Source: Chloroflexota bacterium
GTDB taxonomy: Bacteria > Chloroflexota > Limnocylindria > Limnocylindrales > CSP1-4
DNA: 17,217 nt
Assembly: GCA_025935655.1 (NCBI GenBank)
Contig: JAICUV010000046.1
Coordinates: 1 to 17,217 of the forward strand
Reading direction: 5' to 3'
The notes beneath the pieces were generated by a model that did no database searches, was not told where the DNA came from, and was given only the letters and a program-made list of their open reading frames with translations. Positions within the stretch are counted from its first letter, which is position 1, and each line of letters begins with the position of its first letter. The position numbers and the translations under genes were made by a program. Below are positions 1 through 6,340 of the stretch, piece after piece.

Positions 1-181
1 ATGGAGGATCGGGACCTGTCCAGCGAACGCTGAGGTCGCGAACGGCCCGCCCGATCGACTGCCCCGACGCCATCAACCCGCCCTCCCTGCCGGGCAAGTT
101 TCCACCGGGTGGACGCCTGTGCGCCATACGCGTTGGCCAAAGGGTGCTGGCGACCGCACACAAGTCGTGCCGATAGGACCA
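1..181. other. 5' edge, no gene recognised
   Basis: I see no convincing gene here. A frame reading ATG at base 1 closes with TGA at 31-33 after ten codons (MEDRDLSSER). It could be the last codons of a gene entering from outside the window or chance. Open frames that start at 109 or 119 run into the lipoprotein gene, but their first 36 or so residues look non-coding: they lack hydrophobic patterning and have a different composition. I therefore treat this stretch as intergenic. Confidence 0.4.
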
Positions 182-210
182 TTGCAGCCGCCAACCCTGG
201 CACGGATGAT
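182..210 (+). promoter_or_regulatory. Possible promoter of the small lipoprotein gene
   Basis: TTGCAG at 182-187 is followed by a 17-bp spacer and GATGAT at 205-210. The ATG at 217 lies 6 nt further on, so transcription would begin at or beside the start codon and give a leaderless mRNA. The -10 lacks the first T of TATAAT, so the call is tentative. The layout matches better -10 sites found later in this window. Confidence 0.35.
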
Positions 211-216
211 CGCGGC

Positions 217-633
217 ATGCGCACGCTCACCCCATCCCGACGCACGGTCGTGGCCGCGGCGCTCGGCCTCGTCGCGTCACTCTCGCTCGGCGGGTGTTCG
301 CAGGGCGCTGGTGCACCTCCGGCTGATGTGGGCTGCTTGCTCGCGCAGTTCCACGGCGAACTCGTTGCCGAGAACGACCGGCCCGTCGTCAGGACGTTGG
401 GGGACAACTGGGAGGCGTTCGGCCATGCCGGCACGGTGCCGCTCGACTGGCCTGACGGCTGGACGATCCGTCCGACAGACGGCGGGCAGCTCGAGGTCCT
501 GGATGGCAACGGATCCGTTCGGGTACGCACCGGGACGCGCATTGTGCTGCTCCATAGTGGCGACCCAGCCCTCCCCGTCTTCAACCGCGACGGCGAGTTC
601 CAGGTGTGTGCCGCAGATCCCTACGCCCCCTGA
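217..633 (+). CDS. Small secreted lipoprotein of unknown function
   Basis: A 138-residue protein. Start ATG 217 is chosen because it places a classic lipoprotein signal at the N-terminus: basic TPSRR at 5-9, a hydrophobic stretch at about 11-24, then lipobox LGGC with the lipidated cysteine at 27. Longer frames from 109 would bury this signal behind 36 unlikely residues. Signal peptidase II would cleave before Cys27, leaving a mature domain of about 112 residues anchored to the outer face of the membrane. That domain is Gly/Asp rich and probably all-beta, with alternating hydrophobics in QLEVLDGNGSVRVRTGTRIV at 91-110. Two further cysteines, Cys40 and Cys131, could form a disulfide. I do not recognise the family. 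It seems monocistronic; the next gene has its own promoter. Confidence 0.7.
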   Translation: MRTLTPSRRTVVAAALGLVASLSLGGCSQGAGAPPADVGCLLAQFHGELVAENDRPVVRTLGDNWEAFGHAGTVPLDWPDGWTIRPTDGGQLEVLDGNGSVRVRTGTRIVLLHSGDPALPVFNRDGEFQVCAADPYAP

Positions 634-683
634 ACGGAGCGGCAACGCCCAACGCGTATGACGCACAGGGCTGGACGATGATC

Positions 684-713
684 TTGACGTGTGACAATTC
701 AGTCACGTAATGT
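684..713 (+). promoter_or_regulatory. Promoter with embedded inverted repeat for the ArsR-SRPBCC gene
   Basis: TTGACG at 684-689, an 18-bp spacer and TAATGT (TANNNT type) at 708-713 form a good -35/-10 pair. Seven bases after the -10 comes ATG 721, so the transcript is probably leaderless. Inside the spacer lies a perfect inverted repeat, GTGAC-AATTCA-GTCAC, at 691-706. A dyad between -35 and -10 is a typical site for an ArsR-family repressor, so autoregulation is the simplest reading. The promoter and dyad are seen in the sequence; the regulator is inferred. Confidence 0.6.
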
Positions 714-720
714 CCGGCGC

Positions 721-1497
721 ATGGACGACGAGGTGTTCCGCGCGCTGGCCGATCCCAGCCGCAGGACGCTGCTCGACCGGCTCTTCGAGCGCGATGGCCA
801 GACGCTGGGAGAGCTCGAGGCGGCCTTGCCGGGAATGACCCGGTTCGGCGTGATGAAGCACCTCAAGGTCCTGGAGACGGCGACGCTCGTGACCAGCCGC
901 AAGGTCGGTCGCGAACGACATCACTACCTCAATGCCGTGCCGATCCGGCGCATCCACGATCGATGGCTGGATCGCTACCGGATCCGCGCCGCTGACCTGC
1001 TCGACGACCTGCGCATCACCCTGGAGGCCGACACGATGACCACGACCGACACCACCGTCGCCCCGCCGCGCCACGTGTTCACGACGTTCATCCGCGCGAC
1101 GCCGGACTCGATCTGGCAGGCGCTCACCACGTCCGACTTCACGACCCGCTACTGGTACGGCAGCACCATCCAGTCCGACTGGGCCGTGGGCTCGCCCTAC
1201 GAGCTCAGGACACACGACGGGAAGCCCGCGATCGCGGGGAACGTGCTGGAGGCCGATCCGCCGCGGCGCCTCGTGCTCAGCTACAGCAGCCCCTGGACGA
1301 ACACGCCCGACGAGCCGCCGTCGCGGGTCACGTTCGAGATCGAGGACGCCGGACCCGGCGTCGCGAAGCTGACGCTCGTCCACGAGACGGAGCCGGGCTC
1401 CACGACCCGGATCGCCGAGGTCGCGGCCGGCTGGCCGTACATCCTCGCGGGCCTCAAGACGCTGCTCGAGACGGGCGAGCCGATGGCGCGCAGCTGA
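721..1497 (+). CDS. ArsR-family regulator fused to an SRPBCC (AHSA1-like) domain
   Basis: A 258-residue fusion. Residues 1-95 are a winged helix: FRALADPSRRTLLDRLF, then a GELEAALPGMTRFGVMKHLK recognition region and a wing ending in HHYLN, as in ArsR/HTH_20 proteins. No cysteine metal site is visible, so a metal sensor is unlikely. From about residue 118 an AHSA1-like START/SRPBCC fold begins (HVFTTFIRATPDSIWQALTT, YWYG, GNVLEADPPRRLVLSY, VTFEIED, GWPYILAGLKTLLE). Such domains form a hydrophobic ligand pocket, so the protein may couple binding of a small hydrophobic molecule to DNA release. In many genomes these are two adjacent genes. Here an internal in-frame ATG at 1036 marks the likely old junction. 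ATG 721 is preferred to GTG 691 because 691 falls inside the operator. Ligand and targets are unknown. Confidence 0.85.
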   Translation: MDDEVFRALADPSRRTLLDRLFERDGQTLGELEAALPGMTRFGVMKHLKVLETATLVTSRKVGRERHHYLNAVPIRRIHDRWLDRYRIRAADLLDDLRITLEADTMTTTDTTVAPPRHVFTTFIRATPDSIWQALTTSDFTTRYWYGSTIQSDWAVGSPYELRTHDGKPAIAGNVLEADPPRRLVLSYSSPWTNTPDEPPSRVTFEIEDAGPGVAKLTLVHETEPGSTTRIAEVAAGWPYILAGLKTLLETGEPMARS

Positions 1498-1520
1498 GCC
1501 GCCTGATCGGCGGCATCGGT

Positions 1521-1569
1521 TGGAACGCCCCGTGTTCCAGGTGGGGGCTGCGTGCTCCGCTTGGAGCGC
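1521..1569. terminator. Two hairpins between convergent genes, possible terminators
   Basis: The 184-bp gap between convergent stops (1497 and 1682) holds two inverted repeats. TGGAAC at 1521-1526 pairs with GTTCCA at 1534-1539 across a 7-nt loop. GCTCC at 1554-1558 pairs with GGAGC at 1563-1567 across a 4-nt loop, extendable by a G-U and a G-C pair. Neither has a T-run on either strand, so they are not classical intrinsic terminators. I see nothing else in the gap. Confidence 0.3.
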
Positions 1570-1681
1570 TGGGCGACCCAAGGGCCGCGTCGGTGCGGTG
1601 CCGGGCGATCGCGGGCCGGGTCCAGGCGATGCCGGGTGACGCAAGGCCAGGCGACGACCACCTGCGCCGGCCCGGCTCTCC

Positions 1682-2041
1682 CTACTCCGTCGTGGTGGGC
1701 GGTGTGTCCTCGGCGGGTGGCACGTCCGGTGTCGGCGCCAGGGCCGCCTCGCCGGCGGCCGCGCGGCGGGCGCCGCCACGGCGGTACGTCAGCGCCACCA
1801 TGATCGTCACCAGCATGAACACGAGCGAGGCCGTGTTCGAGATCATCATCGCCCAGTTGTTGATCGAGATCCCGTACCCCAGCCACACGATGAACCCGCC
1901 CGCGAGCATCGACAGGTAGAGCAGCGACACGTCGTTCGACGACCGCGTCCGACGCATCCGGCGGATCTGGAGGAAGGGCGACATCGCCATCAGGACGCCC
2001 GCGATCGTGGCGCACGTGGCGAGGACGTCGACCGTGTTCAT
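1682..2041 (-). CDS. SemiSWEET-type (MtN3/PQ-loop) small transporter
   Basis: A 119-residue membrane protein with three predicted helices at about 6-27, 38-58 and 65-87, the usual size and topology of bacterial SemiSWEETs, which dimerise to form a sugar uniporter. The kink region of helix 1 reads MSPFLQI, a diverged form of the PQ motif with Pro22 and Gln25 separated. Trp53 and Asn69 (ISNTAS) occupy positions like the conserved pore Trp and Asn of the family. A cytoplasmic basic loop (RRMRRTRSSND) precedes helix 2. The C-terminal 30 residues are a Pro/Ala/Thr-rich tail with no evident fold. ATG 2041 lies 5 bp after the stop of the HhH-GPD gene, so the two are almost certainly cotranscribed. 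Substrate is unknown; small sugars are the family precedent. Confidence 0.8.
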   Translation of the reverse strand: MNTVDVLATCATIAGVLMAMSPFLQIRRMRRTRSSNDVSLLYLSMLAGGFIVWLGYGISINNWAMMISNTASLVFMLVTIMVALTYRRGGARRAAAGEAALAPTPDVPPAEDTPPTTTE

Positions 2042-2046
2042 GCGCG

Positions 2047-2628
2047 TCAGCCCTTGTCCGCGGCGGCTCGCGCAGCGGCCTTGCGCTCGCGCTTGCCGGC
2101 CTGGTACTCCGCGAGGGCCTCGGGGGAGTCGACGTCGCCCAGCGTCGGGCCCTTGGGGGCCACCTCGTCCCAGCCCGCGGGCTTGATCCCGTAGCGCTTG
2201 CCCAGCAGCGCCACGATCGTCCCGGCCTTCATCTCGCCGATCCCGGGCAGCGCGATCAGGCGCCTGTGGAGGTCCCTCGCATCGGCGGCACCGGTCCAGA
2301 CGCGCGCCGCGTCGTTGTCGTAGTCGTCCGCGATCGCCTGGCACAGGTCGCGCACGCGCTTGGCCATGTTGCCGGGGAAGCGGTGGAGCGCCGGCGGCGT
2401 CCGGAACGCGGTGTCGAGCGCCTCGGGGTCCATCGTCGCGATGCCCCGCGCGTCGAGCGAGCCAGTGCGCCTGCGCAGCTCCAGCGGGCCGGAGAACGCC
2501 TTCTGCACGGTGACCTGCTGGTCGAGCGCGAAGCCGATGAGCAGCGCGAGCGGGTCCGTGGCGATCAGCTCGTCGGCCTCGCGGTTGCCGGTGAACGGGA
2601 GATGGTCGGGCGGAACGGGGAGACTCAT
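2047..2628 (-). CDS. HhH-GPD family protein, DNA-glycosylase-like
   Basis: A 193-residue all-helical protein resembling the uncharacterised HhH-GPD family often annotated TIGR03252. It has a helical N-terminal half with FALDQQVTVQKAF (33-45), the counterpart of the LQQQ helix in base-excision glycosylases. A helix-hairpin-helix LPGIGEMKA follows at 127-135 and would grip the DNA backbone. Asp154 in AGWDEVAPKG is the only candidate for the catalytic aspartate of the GPD motif, but it is not in a standard VDxHV setting. No Cys cluster for a [4Fe-4S] loop follows. The C-terminus is a basic Lys/Ala/Arg tail. It may be a base-excision repair enzyme or a non-catalytic DNA-binding relative. ATG 2628 is preceded by TACCAT and 6 nt, suggesting a leaderless start. 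First gene of a two-gene unit. Confidence 0.8.
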   Translation of the reverse strand: MSLPVPPDHLPFTGNREADELIATDPLALLIGFALDQQVTVQKAFSGPLELRRRTGSLDARGIATMDPEALDTAFRTPPALHRFPGNMAKRVRDLCQAIADDYDNDAARVWTGAADARDLHRRLIALPGIGEMKAGTIVALLGKRYGIKPAGWDEVAPKGPTLGDVDSPEALAEYQAGKRERKAAARAAADKG

Positions 2629-2634
2629 GGACGC

Positions 2635-2640
2635 ATGGTA
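2635..2640 (-). promoter_or_regulatory. -10 element, leaderless promoter of the HhH-GPD/SemiSWEET unit
   Basis: On the minus strand TACCAT (bases 2640 to 2635) is followed by 6 nt and then ATG 2628. This TANNNT-N6-ATG spacing puts the transcription start at the A of ATG. No clear -35 is visible at 17-18 bp. No Shine-Dalgarno sequence precedes the ATG. Confidence 0.5.
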
Positions 2641-2674
2641 TGCGTCCCGCGCGACCGCGCCACCACCGCGCGGC

Positions 2675-2680
2675 TACGAT
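2675..2680 (+). promoter_or_regulatory. -10 element, leaderless promoter of the amidohydrolase/glyoxalase unit
   Basis: TACGAT at 2675-2680 is followed by six C residues and ATG 2687, the same TANNNT-N6-ATG layout as the divergent gene on the other strand. A -35 is weak (GCGACC region near 2651). The 58-bp gap therefore carries two back-to-back promoters whose polymerase footprints would overlap, so the two units may exclude or co-regulate each other. Confidence 0.5.
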
Positions 2681-2686
2681 CCCCCC

Positions 2687-3949
2687 ATGACGATGCCGCC
2701 CCCGTTCGCCGACTCCACCCGGCCGATCGCGATCCGCGTCGGCAACCTGCTGGACGTGGAGGCGGGCAGGCCCGTCGGTCCACGCACGCTCCTCGTCCGC
2801 GACGCGCGGATCGAGGCCGTCGCGTCGCCGGGGGACGGCGCACCGGACGACGCCCTCGAGATCGACCTCTCCGGGCTCACCGTCCTGCCGGGGCTCATCG
2901 ACACCCACAGCCACCTCGTGGGCGAGGTCCAGACGGCGGGCGTCCCGGGCACCACGACCTCGGGCGCGCAGGACGCGTTCCTCTCGGTCCGCAACGCGCG
3001 GGTGACGCTCGAGGCCGGGTTCACGACGGTGCGCGACCTGGGCACGTTCCGGGCGTTCGTCGACTGCGCCCTCCGCGACACGATCAACTCGGGCGAGCTC
3101 GAGGGCCCGCGGATGCTGTGCGCGGGCGCGTTCATCACCGCACCCTGGGGTGGCGGCGACGTCGTGGGGCTGGCGCACGACATCACGCTCCCGGCCGACC
3201 TCCGGTTCGGGGTCGTGACCACCCCGGCCGAGGTCCGTGAGCGCGTCCGACGGCTGCTCATCGGCGGCGCAGACCTCATCAAGTGCATCGGCACGGGCGC
3301 GGTCCTCACGCGCGGCGGCGTGCCGGGCGCTCCCGAGCTGTCCGAGGAGGAGATGCGGGCCGCGGTCGACGAGGCCGCGAACTACGGCGCCTTCGTGGCC
3401 GTGCACGCCCACTCGGACGAGGGTGCGCGACGCGCGATCCGGGCCCGTGCCCGGTCCGTGGAGCACGGCTCGATGCTCAACGCGGAGACGGTCTCCATGC
3501 TCGCCGACGCGGGCACGTTCCTCTCGGTCGACCTGTTCGACGGGGAGTGGGCGCTCGAGCATGGCGAGGCCGAGCGGTGGCCCGCCGAGACCATGCGCAA
3601 GCTGGCGGAGACGATGGACACGGGGATCGCTGCGTTCCGCGAGGCCGTGCGGCGTGGCGTCCGGGTGACCTACGGGACCGACAGCGGCGTGTACCCGCAC
3701 GAGCTGGTGGCAAAGGGGTTGGACACGTTCGTGCGGTGCGGCATGACGCCGCTGCAGGCCATCGGGGCGGCGACCACGGTCGCGGCCGAGTGCCTCGGGT
3801 GGGCGGACCGCGTCGGCAGCCTGGGCGTGGGCCGGTTCGCGGACCTCGTCGCGGTGGACGGCGACCCGCTCGCGGACGTCCGCGTCCTGGAGACGCCGGC
3901 GGTCGTCGTCAAGGGTGGCCGCGTCGCCCTGGACCGGCGGGACGGCTGA
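2687..3949 (+). CDS. Amidohydrolase, imidazolonepropionase/prolidase-like
   Basis: A 420-residue TIM-barrel metal-dependent hydrolase. The N-terminal composite sandwich (IAIRVGNLLDVEAG, then LLVRDARIEAV) leads to the metal motif DTHSHL with His74 and His76. Other ligands are in expected order: Lys199 (DLIKCIGTG, likely the carboxylated bridging lysine), His240/His242 (VAVHAHS), His260 (RSVEHG) and Asp332 (TYGTDSG). The end is GRFADLVAVDGDPLADV, typical of imidazolonepropionase-like and Xaa-Pro dipeptidase-like members. It should hydrolyse a C-N bond of a cyclic amide or dipeptide, but sequence does not set the substrate. Lacking a signal peptide, it is probably cytoplasmic. ATG 2687 is chosen because it follows a -10 element by 6 nt; upstream frame extension overlaps the divergent HhH-GPD gene. 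A glyoxalase-like gene follows after 14 bp. Confidence 0.87.
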   Translation: MTMPPPFADSTRPIAIRVGNLLDVEAGRPVGPRTLLVRDARIEAVASPGDGAPDDALEIDLSGLTVLPGLIDTHSHLVGEVQTAGVPGTTTSGAQDAFLSVRNARVTLEAGFTTVRDLGTFRAFVDCALRDTINSGELEGPRMLCAGAFITAPWGGGDVVGLAHDITLPADLRFGVVTTPAEVRERVRRLLIGGADLIKCIGTGAVLTRGGVPGAPELSEEEMRAAVDEAANYGAFVAVHAHSDEGARRAIRARARSVEHGSMLNAETVSMLADAGTFLSVDLFDGEWALEHGEAERWPAETMRKLAETMDTGIAAFREAVRRGVRVTYGTDSGVYPHELVAKGLDTFVRCGMTPLQAIGAATTVAAECLGWADRVGSLGVGRFADLVAVDGDPLADVRVLETPAVVVKGGRVALDRRDG

Positions 3950-3963
3950 GGCGGGCCGCCACG

Positions 3964-4761
3964 GTGCTGCTCCGGATCGACCACCTCGTCATCGCCGTCC
4001 GGGACCCGGACGCCTGCGCCGCGATCATGGAGCGGGACCTCGGCCTCGCCGTGACGGGCGGCGGACGGCACGAGCACTCGGGCACGTTCAACCGGCTGGC
4101 CTTCCTCGGTGACACGTACCTCGAGCTCATCGGCGTGTTCGACCGCTCGCTCGTGGAGGCTTCGGCGGCCTTCGCGGTCGCCCGGGCGTCGCTCGCGCTG
4201 CTCGACGAGGGCCGCGAGGGGCTGGCGACCTACGCCGTCGCGACGGACGACGTCGCGGCGGAGGTCGCCCGGCTGCGCGCCGCAGGGTCGCCGATCGGCA
4301 AGCCGGTCCCGGGCTCGCGGACCAGGCCGGACGGGGAGGTCGTCCGGTGGGCGACCGCGTTCCCGGTACTCGGACCCGAGCGTCCGCCGTTCCTCATCGA
4401 GCACGAGCTCGCAGGCGCGGAGTGGGGAGACGGAGCGCGCGAGGCGCGGGCCGCGTTCCGTCACCCGGCCGGAGGCGCCGTCCGGCTTGCGGGCCTGACG
4501 ATCCCGGCCGCGGATCCCGCCGCGGCCGCCGCTCGCTACCGGGACGTGCTGGGCATCGAGGTCGGCGTGGACGGGTCCGCGGCCCTCGGTGACCAGCTCG
4601 TCCGCCTGACGCCGCCGGCCGAGGACCCGCTCCCGGTCGTCGCGCTGACCGCCGAGCGCGGCTCGCCGACGCTGGACGTCGTCCGGTTCGGCATCCGCTG
4701 GACCCGCTCCGCCGACGCCACCGCGGAGCGGCGGCCCGCGACCGACAGCGCGATCCGGTAG
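3964..4761 (+). CDS. Glyoxalase-like (vicinal oxygen chelate fold) protein
   Basis: A 265-residue protein with start GTG 3964; GAGGCGGG about 8 nt upstream can serve as ribosome-binding site. It opens LLRIDHLVIAVRDPDACAAIMERDLGLAV, the first betaalpha-betabetabeta motif of the VOC superfamily, with His7 as likely metal ligand. YLELIG near 52-57 supplies a Glu. A second repeat begins around 177 (VRLAGLTIPAADPAAAAARYRDVLGIEV). The arrangement resembles Glyoxalase_3-type proteins, whose reactions are mostly unknown. It is probably cotranscribed with the amidohydrolase and may act in the same catabolic step series. The last 20 or so residues (after VRFGIRW) are low-quality and lie antisense to coding sequence of the ferric-reductase gene. 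The ancestral stop may have been earlier; total antisense overlap is 226 bp. Confidence 0.78.
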   Translation: MLLRIDHLVIAVRDPDACAAIMERDLGLAVTGGGRHEHSGTFNRLAFLGDTYLELIGVFDRSLVEASAAFAVARASLALLDEGREGLATYAVATDDVAAEVARLRAAGSPIGKPVPGSRTRPDGEVVRWATAFPVLGPERPPFLIEHELAGAEWGDGAREARAAFRHPAGGAVRLAGLTIPAADPAAAAARYRDVLGIEVGVDGSAALGDQLVRLTPPAEDPLPVVALTAERGSPTLDVVRFGIRWTRSADATAERRPATDSAIR

Positions 4762-5399
4762 ACGAGCAGGAAGGTCACGACCGCGGCGCTCCCGATGTAG
4801 AGCGCCTGCGCCCAGCCCTGCGCGCTGTCCGTCCCGGCGCCGATGCCGTGGACCGTGACCCCGACGAAGGCGAGGAAGGTGACGTAGTGGAGCGTCCGCC
4901 ACGCCCGCTGCCCGATGCGTCGACGCGCGTAGAAGCTCAGCGTCACGACGAGCGCGAGGTAGAGCCCCACCTGGCCGAACGCGACGGCGAGCGGCGCGTG
5001 CGGCGCCAGGCCCGGGACCGCGATCTGCGCGATGGAGAACGGGACCGTGCGGTCGAGGCCCAGGAGGACGCCGTGGATCGCCGCGAGCCCCACGCCGATC
5101 GCGGCCAGGTCCTGGTGCAGGGTGAAGCTGATCGGGCGATGGGCGATTGCGTCCAGGAGCTTCGTCGACAGGAGGAGCCCGTAGACGACGCTCGCGGTCA
5201 TCGTCCCGTAGGCGAGGAACGCGAACAGCCGCTCGATGAGCCAGGGCAGCCCGGCCGGGTTCGCGGCGACGACGCCCACGAGGCCGTCGATCGCCCGCGG
5301 GACCGTCGCCCCGGCCACGATCCCGACCGCCACGGCCGCGAGGCCCCAGCGGGCGAGCGACGTGCGCTCGTCCATGCCGCGGAAGGTCACGCCAGCCAT
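4536..5399 (-). CDS. Ferric-reductase-like transmembrane haem protein
   Basis: A 287-residue protein whose first 225 residues hold about six membrane helices (near 18-38, 58-78, 97-115, 137-157, 170-190, 199-220). Two helices carry paired histidines: His95/His109 and His171/His184, spaced 14 and 13 residues. This is the pattern for two stacked b-haems in the Ferric_reduct family. It lacks FAD and NAD(P)H domains, so electrons must come from a partner; the preceding ApbE gene suggests flavinylation of one. Start ATG 5399 has GGAG about 8 nt upstream and overlaps the apbE end by 13 bp. Residues after about 235 (SSVGEPRSAVSATTGSGS and beyond) look like antisense of the glyoxalase gene rather than a true domain, so the original stop may have been lost. 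Confidence 0.82.
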   Translation of the reverse strand: MAGVTFRGMDERTSLARWGLAAVAVGIVAGATVPRAIDGLVGVVAANPAGLPWLIERLFAFLAYGTMTASVVYGLLLSTKLLDAIAHRPISFTLHQDLAAIGVGLAAIHGVLLGLDRTVPFSIAQIAVPGLAPHAPLAVAFGQVGLYLALVVTLSFYARRRIGQRAWRTLHYVTFLAFVGVTVHGIGAGTDSAQGWAQALYIGSAAVVTFLLVYRIALSVAGRRSAVASAERVQRMPNRTTSSVGEPRSAVSATTGSGSSAGGVRRTSWSPRAADPSTPTSMPSTSR

Positions 5400-6340
5400 C
5401 GGGTCATCTCCGGTGTTGCGCGGATCTCGCCGCGGTCGGTGAGCAGCAGCACCCCCAGGACGCCCGGCCGGTCGAGCCGCCGGAACGCGTCGACCGAGCC
5501 GGCCACGACCGCGACCTTCGCGTACGCCTCCGCGTCCCGGGCGGTGGCAGCGAGGACCGTCGCCTGGACGACGTCGGTGGCCGCCGGACGGCCGGTCCGC
5601 GGGTCGATGAGGTGGTGGGTCACGCCGTGGCGGCGCGTCCAGCGGTGGACGCTGGTGCCGGACGTGGCCACGCCGAAGCTCCGGCCTGCGTCGCCGCCCG
5701 TGAGGCGGACCACGGCGAGCAGCGCGTCGTCCGACCGCGGGTCGGCGATGCCGATGTCCCACGTGTCGTCCGCGGCCGCGGTGATGCCGATGTCGCCGTC
5801 GGCGTCGACGAGCGCCGATCGACCGGCCCGCGACACGAGCGCGAGGGCCCGGTCCGCGAGCCACCCCTTGGCGACGCCGTCGAGGTCGAACCGGACACCC
5901 GGCTCGCGGTGGACGATCGCGCCGCGCGCGACGCGCGAGAGCGACCAGCGACGCCGCGCGCCGGTCCCGTGCGCGGGCGGCGAGATCGCCGGCCCCGCCG
6001 CGGCCCCGTGCTCCGCGGCCAGGCGGGCGTCGAGCATCGAGACGTCGACGAGCCCGTCCGTCCGGTCCTCGGCGAGACGGGCCCAGTCGAGGACCTCGGT
6101 CAGCGTGGGGCCGATCGCGGCCCGGTCGCCCGCGGCGTTGAGCCGGCACAGCTCGGACCGGTCGTCGAACCGCGTCAGGCGCCCCGCCCACGCGGCGATG
6201 CGATCGAGCGTCGCCTCGGCGTCCTGCGCCGCAACCGGGTCGCCGTGGTCACCCCGCACCGCGACGGTCACGTGCCCGCCCAGCATCGAGCGGTCCGCCA
6301 CGACCCGCGCCCGCGGCGTCGGCAGCACGGGCGCGGTCAC
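5387..6340 (-). CDS. apbE: FAD:protein FMN transferase (ApbE family)
   Basis: A 317-residue ApbE-family enzyme, which takes FMN from FAD and links it through phosphoester to Ser/Thr of target redox proteins, usually on the outer side of the membrane. Recognisable blocks in order: SRF-like LTRFDDRSELCRLNAAG (55-71), FDLDGVAKGW at 151-160, DGDIGI at 181-186, ATSG at 225-228, and HHLIDPRTGRP at 242-252, with RDAEAYAK (268-275) supplying the Mg-site acid. There is no signal peptide or lipobox, so this copy appears cytoplasmic, unlike the classic lipoprotein form. Start GTG 6340 overlaps the previous stop (GTGA), indicating translational coupling. No FMN-binding-domain target (S/TGAT motif protein) is visible nearby, so the substrate is unknown; neighbours argue for a membrane electron-transfer chain with the ferric-reductase-like protein. 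Confidence 0.88.
   Translation of the reverse strand: MTAPVLPTPRARVVADRSMLGGHVTVAVRGDHGDPVAAQDAEATLDRIAAWAGRLTRFDDRSELCRLNAAGDRAAIGPTLTEVLDWARLAEDRTDGLVDVSMLDARLAAEHGAAAGPAISPPAHGTGARRRWSLSRVARGAIVHREPGVRFDLDGVAKGWLADRALALVSRAGRSALVDADGDIGITAAADDTWDIGIADPRSDDALLAVVRLTGGDAGRSFGVATSGTSVHRWTRRHGVTHHLIDPRTGRPAATDVVQATVLAATARDAEAYAKVAVVAGSVDAFRRLDRPGVLGVLLLTDRGEIRATPEMTRWLA

Noticed and set aside
109..216. Start at 109 for the lipoprotein
   Set aside because: It would place 36 extra residues before the signal peptide, and the lipobox position would be abnormal.
691..720. GTG 691 as start of the ArsR-SRPBCC gene
   Set aside because: It lies in the inverted repeat between the -35 and -10, so it would be upstream of transcription start.
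1682..3700. A minus-strand frame of 672 codons covering the SemiSWEET and running across the HhH-GPD gene into the amidohydrolase
   Set aside because: Only the last 119 residues, from ATG 2041, are membrane-like. The rest is antisense or out of frame and low complexity, so it is not a fusion.
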